Origin: Skermanella stibiiresistens SB22
Lineage (GTDB): Bacteria > Pseudomonadota > Alphaproteobacteria > Azospirillales > Azospirillaceae
DNA length: 64,000 nucleotides
Assembly (NCBI RefSeq): GCF_000576635.1
Contig: NZ_AVFL01000004.1
Span: 270,136 to 334,135 of the forward strand
Direction of reading: 5' to 3'
A program made the translations under genes and the position numbers. Below are positions 54,735-64,000 of this stretch, in pieces (position 1 is the stretch's first letter; each line of letters begins with the position of its first letter). The notes beneath the pieces were generated by a model, which had not been told where the DNA came from, did not search any database, and saw only the letters and a list, made by a program, of their open reading frames with translations.

Positions 54735-56345
54735 TCAAGCGGAGAGTGCTTCCGGCGCGGTTTTCTGACGCTTGGTCAGCAGCTTGTTCAGGGCGTGGAC
54801 ATAGGCGCGGCAGCTGGCGACCAGGGTATCCGTGTCGGCGCCCTGGCCGTTGACCGTCTTGCCGTTCTCCTCCAGCCGGACGGTGACCTCGGCTTGCGCG
54901 TCGGTCCCCTCGGTCACGGCGTGGACTTGATACAGTTGCAGCTTGGCCTCGTGGGGGAACAAGGCCGAGATGGCGTTGAAGGTGGCGTCGACCGGACCGG
55001 AGCCGGTCGCGACCGTGGTCACCAGCTCGCCGTCGATCTCCAGCTCCAGCTCGGCCCGCTGGGGACCCTTGGAGCCGGCGACCACCATCAGCGAGACGAA
55101 GCGGATGCGCTCGTTGGTGCTGCCGATGCTGTCGTCGACCAGGGCGATGATGTCCTCGTCGAAGACGTCCTTCTTCTTGTCCGCCAGATCCTTGAAGCGG
55201 ACGAAGGTCTCCTCGATCGCGTTGTCACCCAGCGCGTAGCCCAGATCCTTCAGCTTGGCGCGGAAGGCGGCGCGGCCGGAATGCTTGCCCATCACCAGCG
55301 TCGAGCGGTTCAGGCCGACCGACTCCGGCGTCATGATCTCGTAGGTCTGGGCGTTCTTCAGCATGCCGTCCTGGTGGATGCCGGACTCGTGCGCGAAGGC
55401 GTTCTTGCCGACGATCGCCTTGTTAGGCTGGACCACGAAGCCGGTCACGGCGGATACCAGCCTGGACGCGGTCATGATCTGCTCGGTCTGAATGCCGTTG
55501 GAATAGGGCATGGCGTCGGCGCGGGTGCGCATCGCCATGACGATCTCCTCCAGCGCCGCGTTGCCGGCCCGCTCGCCCAGACCGTTGATCGTGCACTCGA
55601 TCTGCCGGGCACCGGCGGCGACGCCGGCCAGCGAGTTGGCGACGGCCAGACCCAGATCGTTGTGGCAATGGACCGAGAAGATCGCCTTGTCGGCGTTGGG
55701 CACGCGGTTGAACAGCATGGTGAACAGCGCGCCGTATTCCTCCGGCACGCCATAGCCGACGGTGTCGGGGATGTTGATCGTGGTGGCGCCGGCCTTGATC
55801 GCGGTCTCGACGCAGCGGCACAGGAAATCGTGCTCGGTGCGCGAGCCGTCCTCGGCGCTCCACTCGACGTCGTCGACATAGCTCCGGGCGTGCGAGACGC
55901 TGTCCCAGATCGCCTCCAGCACCTTCTCCGGCTCCATCTGCAGCTTGTACTTCATGTGCAGCGGGCTGGTGGAGATGAAGGTGTGGATGCGCTTCCGCTC
56001 GGCGAACTGCAGGGCCTCGGCGGCGCGGTCGATGTCGCGGCGGTTGGCGCGCGACAGGCCGGCGATGACCGAGTTGCGGACGACCTTGCCGACCTCGCGC
56101 ACCGCCTCGAAATCGCCGTTGGAGGCGATCGGGAAGCCGGCCTCGATCACGTCGACGCCCATCTCCTCCAGCACGCGGGCTATCCGCAGCTTCTCCTCCA
56201 GGTTCATGGAGGCGCCGGGCGACTGCTCGCCATCGCGCAGCGTGGTGTCGAAGATGATGACGCGGTTGGCGTCGTTGACCTGGGCCGGAGTGGGGGCTGG
56301 GGTCGGGGCGGAGTTGGCGGCGGTGGAATTGGTGGTGGCGGTCAT
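54735..56345 (-). CDS. leuA: 2-isopropylmalate synthase
   Basis: A 536-residue enzyme of the first leucine step, joining acetyl-CoA and 2-ketoisovalerate. Catalytic-domain motifs are IFDTTLRDGEQSPGASMN, FSVHCHNDLGLAVANSLAG and NAFAHESGIHQDGML, followed by the C-terminal LeuA dimer domain that binds leucine for feedback control. An N-terminal Thr/Ala/Pro-rich stretch of about 27 residues precedes the domain. The ATG at 56345 lies about 11 nt after AAGGA; an ATG at 56357 abuts the same site and would add four residues. Confidence 0.95.
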   Translation of the reverse strand: MTATTNSTAANSAPTPAPTPAQVNDANRVIIFDTTLRDGEQSPGASMNLEEKLRIARVLEEMGVDVIEAGFPIASNGDFEAVREVGKVVRNSVIAGLSRANRRDIDRAAEALQFAERKRIHTFISTSPLHMKYKLQMEPEKVLEAIWDSVSHARSYVDDVEWSAEDGSRTEHDFLCRCVETAIKAGATTINIPDTVGYGVPEEYGALFTMLFNRVPNADKAIFSVHCHNDLGLAVANSLAGVAAGARQIECTINGLGERAGNAALEEIVMAMRTRADAMPYSNGIQTEQIMTASRLVSAVTGFVVQPNKAIVGKNAFAHESGIHQDGMLKNAQTYEIMTPESVGLNRSTLVMGKHSGRAAFRAKLKDLGYALGDNAIEETFVRFKDLADKKKDVFDEDIIALVDDSIGSTNERIRFVSLMVVAGSKGPQRAELELEIDGELVTTVATGSGPVDATFNAISALFPHEAKLQLYQVHAVTEGTDAQAEVTVRLEENGKTVNGQGADTDTLVASCRAYVHALNKLLTKRQKTAPEALSA

Positions 56346-56357
56346 TTGGGACTTCAT

Positions 56358-57380
56358 CCTTCCGTGCTTACCGGCACCCGCGACCGTCTTGGACGATCAT
56401 CACGCGGGCGAAGCCGAAATCAGTTTCGCGACGTCAACGGATGGCGCGAGCGCCATGATCCCCCTGAACACCTGTCGATGACGACGGCGGCGCTCAGGGG
56501 CGCATAAGTCGCGGAAGGAGAGCCCCATGCGGCCCACGGGCAGACGGCAGCGCTTCCGGCAGGATCGTGCTGGCGATGTTGGTCAGGGCGCGCGCATCCA
56601 TCCGGTCCCCGCGAGGGGCCTTCCTGATGTCGGTCGTGCGAGCCTGCGTTATCACCAGTGTCTCTGCCTTCGGTCAAATGGCCCTGGAGTTTCCCTGTCC
56701 GCCCAAGAGGCGTCGGCCGATGAGGCGTTGGGAAGTGTGGGGCCAGCTGCTGGTGCCAAGGTGGCGCCGTTATGGTTAAATTTGCGTTAAGGCACTTGGC
56801 CGGATACTGTGATCCTGTCGATGCCCTAGCCGCTATCTCTAAAGCAAGGGTAGGGTGTCCCGCAACCGTTTTCGGCCATGGTGGCGGCGACGTTCCGGAT
56901 ATTCCGCGCATCCGTGCGCACAGCGAACCGTCCTCGAAATAAAAAGGGTTACCGAACGTCACGCTATGACGTTGGAGGTAGCGATTTGTTTCTTAAAGAT
57001 AGGTCGTGTTGCGAGACCGCGGTGCCATATCCTAGATGTCGCGATGACGGCCGGAACGTTTCTTTGCGGGTCCAGCGATCCCGCAAACCGCTGAAATCGT
57101 GAAAAGTCATCTGGGATAGGCTGGAAGGCTGGCGGAAAAAAATTTTAGTGGGACGTGGGAACCAATCGACGTTTCAGGTTTTCATCCATTGGGGCTCCGT
57201 GTGATCGGTCGATGCCGGTCACAGGGTCGAATGCCCGGGTGGTGGTTCATCCAAACAGGCCGGCACCGTCGTTCTCGGATGGTTGGAGCCGGTCAGGAAG
57301 TGGAGAAATGATGTTGCGCTCATCCATCCCATCCTTACTCAACAGCGCGAAGTCGGAAATGTCCTGGGAGGCTGTCACAA
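56358..57380. other. One-kilobase region between leuA and the sigma factor gene
   Basis: 1,023 bp with no convincing conserved gene. On the minus strand before leuA there are an inverted repeat CCCCTGA/TCAGGGG (56461-56500), a hairpin ATGGCGC/GCGCCAT (56441-56456), and a possible 35-codon leader frame ending MRP near 56493. On the plus strand an ATG at 56527 has a good GGAAGGAGAGCCCC site, but the frame composition is poor. The 56840-57160 part is AT-richer. A short ORF overlapping the sigma factor start is listed separately. Confidence 0.4.
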
Positions 57381-57388
57381 ATGGCTGA
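57308..57388 (+). CDS. Possible short upstream ORF overlapping the sigma factor start
   Basis: Twin ATG codons at 57308 and 57311 follow GTGGAGAA and encode up to 26 residues (MMLRSSIPSLLNSAKSEMSW and six more). Its TGA at 57386-57388 lies just inside the sigma factor gene, whose ATG is at 57381. The 8-base overlap suggests translational coupling. It does not resemble NepR. It may be chance. Confidence 0.3.
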   Translation: MMLRSSIPSLLNSAKSEMSWEAVTNG

Positions 57389-58028
57389 AAATACGCTAGA
57401 CCGGTTGGAACAGGAGATTCCCGCACTGCGCCGTTTCGCGCGCGCCTTGGTGGGACATCCGGAACGGGCCGACGATCTGGTCCAGGACACTCTGGAGCGG
57501 GCTTTGACCCGGCTCGACAGCTATACTCCGGGCACCAACATGCGGGCCTGGCTGTTCACGATCCTGCGTAACGCGCATATCAACGAATTGCGTCGCGCCC
57601 GCACCACCGCGACACCGGACGAAACCCTCGAAGCGCTGAGCCCTCCGGCTCCGGCCGCTCAGGAGCATGGTCTGGCGGTCCGTGATCTGGAACGCGCCCT
57701 GGCCCGACTGACCCCCGAGATGCGGGAGGTGCTTCTGCTGATCGGTCTCGAGGGCATGAGCTACGAGGAAGCGGCCGACGTGCTCGGCGCCAAGGTCGGC
57801 ACCGTCAAGTCCCGCCTGTGCCGTGGCCGCGAGGCGCTGCGCCGCCTGATGGACGGCGAAGTCGGCGAGGACGGCATCACCCGCTTGCCCGGCCGTCCGC
57901 TGACCCCGGCGACCAGCCGCGAGATGGCCGCCGTCGTGCTGGCCTTCCAGCGCTCGGCCGCCGCCGCCGCCCGGACGGTCCAGACCAGCATGGACCTGGA
58001 AGCGCGAGAGCTTCGCACCGGGACCTGA
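57381..58028 (+). CDS. ECF-type RNA polymerase sigma factor
   Basis: A 215-residue sigma-70 family protein. Region 2 (about 10-75) has RRFARALVGHPERADDLVQD then MRAWLFTILRNAHINELRR; region 4 (about 100-155) has TPEMREVLLLIGLEGMSYEE with VGTVKSRLCRGREALRRL. A 60-residue C-terminal tail follows. The region 2 motifs resemble the EcfG general-stress group, but no phyR or nepR gene is adjacent and no EcfG-type promoter was seen upstream, so the group is left open. Confidence 0.85.
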   Translation: MAENTLDRLEQEIPALRRFARALVGHPERADDLVQDTLERALTRLDSYTPGTNMRAWLFTILRNAHINELRRARTTATPDETLEALSPPAPAAQEHGLAVRDLERALARLTPEMREVLLLIGLEGMSYEEAADVLGAKVGTVKSRLCRGREALRRLMDGEVGEDGITRLPGRPLTPATSREMAAVVLAFQRSAAAAARTVQTSMDLEARELRTGT

Positions 58029-58054
58029 TTCGCAGGCGGATCGCCTCGGAAAAG

Positions 58055-58091
58055 AAAAGGCCGCCGCCCCGTGACAGGGCGGCGGCCTTTT
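58055..58091. terminator. Bidirectional terminator between the sigma factor and ilvC
   Basis: A 15-bp perfect stem, AAAAGGCCGCCGCCC (58055-58069) with GGGCGGCGGCCTTTT (58077-58091), and a 7-nt loop, with more T residues on both strands outside the arms. Confidence 0.93.
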
Positions 58092-58173
58092 CTTTTGTGC
58101 GCCTCCGTTCCGCCGCGTCGTCCGGACCTCTCCCATCTGTGGAAGGCCCGGAGACACCGGTAAAGCGGGGAGC

Positions 58174-59804
<1,631 letters not shown>

Positions 59805-59908
59805 GGGACGGGCTCCAGGAGGGACTTGGTTGGGTGGTGTCTGCGCAAGGTGCCGCCGGCTCCGCCAGGGTGCGGAACCGGCCGGATAACCGCCGGGAAG
59901 CGGCGCGC

Positions 59909-61684
<1,776 letters not shown>

Positions 61685-61779
61685 CTCTCTCTACCTTCGT
61701 CTATACGCGCCCGCGCGTCGGTGCGGGCGTCGCGTCCCTATCCGTGAAAATCTCGCGGAATGTCAGGAATTTCAGCGAG

Positions 61780-61845
61780 TTATCCCAGCGGTCCGGGGGT
61801 GACCCAGGAGCCGGGAAGTCGCAAACTAATCAAAACATTTTCCAT
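61780..61845 (-). CDS. Possible leader peptide of the ilv operon
   Basis: A 21-codon ORF, MENVLISLRLPGSWVTPGPLG, begins two bases after the miaA stop and ends 95 bp before ilvI. It contains a Val-Leu-Ile run and more Leu and Val codons, as attenuation leaders of branched-chain operons do. A weak hairpin CTCGC/GCGAG (61752-61779) followed by ATTTTC could act as the attenuator. The evidence is suggestive only. Confidence 0.3.
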   Translation of the reverse strand: MENVLISLRLPGSWVTPGPLG

Positions 61846-61847
61846 GG

Positions 61848-62837
61848 TCAACCCATTTTGCGAATTAAGTTGCCAACGCCTCGCCGCAGGCTTTCCGAAT
61901 ATTGCGCGTTAATCACATGGCAGCCATGCATCGGGGCCAGTTGGTGGCGGAACCAAGTGCCCTGCCGTTTGGCATAGCGCCGGGTCGACATGCGGGCGGC
62001 GGCGGCGGCCTCGTCCAGGCCCATGGAGCCCCGAAGGTGGGCCGAGAGTTCCGGCACGCCAAGCGCCTTCATCACCGGCAGGTCGGCCGGCAATCCCAGG
62101 CCATCCAGCGCCCGCACCTCGTCGAGGGCGCCACGGTCGATCATGACGCCGAAGCGTCGGTCGCAGGCGGCGTACAGGACGTCGCGCGGCGGATCGACCA
62201 CGATGGGCAGGAAGCGGAGACCTTCGGGCGGCCCGGCCGCCGGGTCGGACTGCCACTCGGTGATGGACCGGCCGGTCGCCTCCAGCACCTCCAGCGCGCG
62301 GCCCAGGCGCTGTGTGTCGCCCGGCTTCAGCCGCGCCGCCGTGGCCGGGTCGCGCTCCGCCAGCAGGGCGTGGAGGCCAGGGCTGCCGAGGTCGGCGTGA
62401 AGGGCGCGGATGGCGGTGCGGATCTCCTCCGGGATCGGCGGGATGTCGGCCAGTCCCTCCATCAGCGCCTTGATATAGAGCCCGGTGCCGCCGACCACGA
62501 TCGGCAGCCGGCCGGACGCGTGGGCCGCGGCGATCTCCGCCAGGGCCAGCCCGCGCCAGCGCGCGGCGGAACAGCGCACCGACGCCGGCATGACGCCATA
62601 AAGCCGGTGCGGCACGCGGGCCTCGTCGGCGGCGCCGGGACGGGCGGTCAGGACCGACAGCTCGGCGTAGACCTGCATGCTGTCGGCGTTGATCACGGTG
62701 CCGCCGAACTCCTCGGCGAGGTCGAGCGCCAGGGCGGACTTGCCGCTGGCGGTCGGACCCCCGACGACCACGACGGGTTTGGTTCTGGTTTCGGTGGACG
62801 TGGCTTGATCGGTCATGGACAAGGCTTGGTTCGACAT
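61848..62837 (-). CDS. miaA: tRNA dimethylallyltransferase
   Basis: A 329-residue enzyme adding a dimethylallyl group to A37 of tRNAs that read U-starting codons. P-loop GPTASGKS (27-34), INADSMQVY, the GGTGLYIKAL stretch and the C-terminal STRRYAKRQGTWFRHQ are diagnostic. It is divergent from serB and upstream of ilvI on the minus strand. Confidence 0.95.
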   Translation of the reverse strand: MSNQALSMTDQATSTETRTKPVVVVGGPTASGKSALALDLAEEFGGTVINADSMQVYAELSVLTARPGAADEARVPHRLYGVMPASVRCSAARWRGLALAEIAAAHASGRLPIVVGGTGLYIKALMEGLADIPPIPEEIRTAIRALHADLGSPGLHALLAERDPATAARLKPGDTQRLGRALEVLEATGRSITEWQSDPAAGPPEGLRFLPIVVDPPRDVLYAACDRRFGVMIDRGALDEVRALDGLGLPADLPVMKALGVPELSAHLRGSMGLDEAAAAARMSTRRYAKRQGTWFRHQLAPMHGCHVINAQYSESLRRGVGNLIRKMG

Positions 62838-62923
62838 TTCATAAAGGCACGGCTCATAAAGGCGGCGGAACGTCGCCTCCCGGTTGATTAGCCGGTTGAT
62901 TCAATTGAACCCGGATATTTCAG

Positions 62924-63823
62924 ATGATCAATGTTCTGACCCTCATCGCCGATCCCGCCGCCGCCGACCTGGACGATAGCACGGTCGCCGCCGCGCGCGC
63001 CGCCCTGTCGGCGCTCGGTGCCGAGACGGGCGCGCCGGACTGGCTGGCGCCGGGGATTGCCTGCGACGTGCCGTTCGACGGCCTCAACTGCGATCAGGCC
63101 GACGCGGCGCTCCACGCGGCGCTCCCCACCCGTCCGGTCGACATGATCACCCAGCCCGTGGAAGGCCGCCGCAAGCGGCTGCTGGTGGCCGACATGGAGT
63201 CGACCATCATCCGCCAGGAGATGCTGGACGAGTTGGCCGAGATGGTCGGGCTGAAGGACCTGATCGCCGGGATCACCTATCGCGCCATGAACGGCGAGAT
63301 CGATTTCAAGGACGCGCTCCGCGAACGCGTCGCCCTGCTCAAGGACCTGCCGGTCGACGCGCTGGAGCGGGCCCATCGCCGGGTCGAGCTGATGCCGGGT
63401 GCCGTGGAACTGGTCGCGACCATGAAGGCGAACGGCGCCTATTGCGCGCTGGTGTCGGGCGGCTTCAAGTTCTTCACCGAACGGGTGCGGGTGCTGGTCG
63501 GCTTCGACGAGGATCAGGCCAACGACCTGGAGATCGTCGATGGCAAGCTGAGCGGCAACGCCATCGAGCCGATCCTGGACAAGGATGCCAAAGTTGCGGC
63601 CCTGATCCGGGTCGCCGGCGCCAACCGCATCCCGTTGCGGGAGTCGATGACCGTGGGCGACGGGGCTAACGACCTGCCGATGCTCCAGGCCGCCGGGCTT
63701 GGCGTCGCGTTCCACGCCAAGCCGGTGGTGGCGTCGCAGGCGCGGGCGCGGGTCGAGCGGTCCGACCTGACGGCGCTGCTCTACGCCCAGGGTTACCGGG
63801 CGGACGAGATCAGGAAAGCCTGA
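62924..63823 (+). CDS. serB: Phosphoserine phosphatase
   Basis: A 299-residue HAD phosphatase making L-serine. The catalytic motif is VADMEST (88-94) with nucleophile Asp90, then SGGFKFFTERV and the Mg-binding VGDGANDLPML. An N-terminal ACT-like domain of about 80 residues is present, as in many proteobacteria. The ATG at 62924 is 86 bp from the divergent miaA start. Confidence 0.95.
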   Translation: MINVLTLIADPAAADLDDSTVAAARAALSALGAETGAPDWLAPGIACDVPFDGLNCDQADAALHAALPTRPVDMITQPVEGRRKRLLVADMESTIIRQEMLDELAEMVGLKDLIAGITYRAMNGEIDFKDALRERVALLKDLPVDALERAHRRVELMPGAVELVATMKANGAYCALVSGGFKFFTERVRVLVGFDEDQANDLEIVDGKLSGNAIEPILDKDAKVAALIRVAGANRIPLRESMTVGDGANDLPMLQAAGLGVAFHAKPVVASQARARVERSDLTALLYAQGYRADEIRKA

Positions 63824-63842
63824 TCCCCGATCCCTCCCGCGC

Positions 63843-64000
63843 TCAGGCTGTGGTGGCGAGCGCGGGGGCCGCCACCGGAACGGTCACGGCTTCGGCGGGC
63901 CCTGGCGCGTCGGGCGCTGGTGCCGCGTCCACTCCGGCATCCGGAACAGCCGCGCCGTCGGGTGCCGTCTCGCCGAAGTTTTGCGCCGCCGCGGCGGCCG
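63843..64000 (-). CDS. Partial gene, Ala/Pro-rich C-terminus
   Basis: The last 51 codons of a minus-strand gene that continues beyond the window, ending at the TGA at 63843-63845. The translated end is low-complexity, rich in Ala, Pro, Val and Asp (AQNFGETAPDGAAVPDAGVD within it). It cannot be assigned to a family. It converges with serB, 19 bp apart. The frame is open to the window edge, but part of this could be chance in GC-rich DNA. Confidence 0.4.
   Translation of the reverse strand, partial: AAAAAQNFGETAPDGAAVPDAGVDAAPAPDAPGPAEAVTVPVAAPALATTA

Noticed and set aside
56527..56790. 87-codon ORF with a good ribosome-binding site upstream of leuA
   Set aside because: Good GGAAGGAGAGCCCC site, but low-quality, Arg/Gly-rich translation with no recognisable fold; not called as a gene.
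57155..57180. Possible EcfG-type promoter GGAAC...CGTT before the sigma factor gene
   Set aside because: Only seven bases separate the two halves; the real element needs about 16-17.
57155..57388. 77-codon frame ahead of the sigma factor gene
   Set aside because: GTG start without a ribosome-binding site and no family likeness; only the short distal ATG part is worth noting.

Overview
The window is GC-rich DNA from an alphaproteobacterial chromosome, most likely Rhodospirillales and near Azospirillum or Skermanella. This placement is inferred from gene content and order: minCDE, an alphaproteobacterial SspB adaptor, mreBCD-mrdA-rodA, hflKC-DUF2065-degP, and leuA/ilvIHC with miaA and serB. 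No prophage, CRISPR array or intact insertion sequence was seen. Almost all coding genes are packed, with ATGA or GTGA stop/start overlaps inside operons.

Layout. 0.1-3.5 kb: SCO protein, L-lactate dehydrogenase, a higBA toxin-antitoxin pair with twin palindromic operators, and phoH. 4-8.4 kb: SHOCT protein, minC-minD-minE, and panB-panC on the opposite strand. 8.6-15.7 kb: a CRTAC1/VCBS-repeat protein, a DgcN-DgcA-adenine deaminase operon, a uracil-DNA-glycosylase-like protein overlapping a methyltransferase, and hypothetical genes. 16-19.5 kb: a class V aminotransferase, a DUF3618 protein and a BrkB/YihY membrane protein. 20-30.8 kb: an exopolysaccharide region with a polyprenyl-phosphate sugar phosphotransferase, a WecG/CpsF-type transferase, a Wzc-like tyrosine kinase, two GT4 enzymes, a GT14-like enzyme, a small Gly/Ser/Ala-rich protein behind a textbook sigma-54 promoter, and a polytopic membrane protein. 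31-35.5 kb: sspB, thyX and a three-gene ABC importer. 35.6-39.2 kb: a copper-type uptake group (DUF2946, OprC-like TonB-dependent receptor carrying a frameshift, TonB). 39-45 kb: mrp/apbC, hflK-hflC, DUF2065 and degP. 45-47.7 kb: a tetR gene divergent from thiolase and SDR genes across a perfect 49-bp palindrome. 47.7-54.6 kb: an HNH-type protein, a tRNA-Lys(CUU) gene split by a 221-nt group I intron, then rodA, mrdA, mreD, mreC and mreB. 54.7-64 kb: leuA, an ECF-type sigma factor, ilvC, ilvH, ilvI, miaA, serB and the 3' end of one more gene.

How the genes work together. MinCDE and MreBCD-PBP2-RodA set the division site and rod shape. LeuA and IlvIHC make branched-chain amino acids, and PanBC makes pantothenate. 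HflKC and DegP perform membrane and envelope quality control. The EPS genes build and polymerise a surface sugar polymer, but no flippase or outer-membrane export gene is recognised here.

The most unusual items are the intron-split tRNA-Lys with a neighbouring HNH gene, the sigma-54-driven 82-residue protein inside the EPS region, the 49-bp TetR-region palindrome, the frameshifted copper receptor, and the small leader ORF and antisense-facing terminator before phoH.
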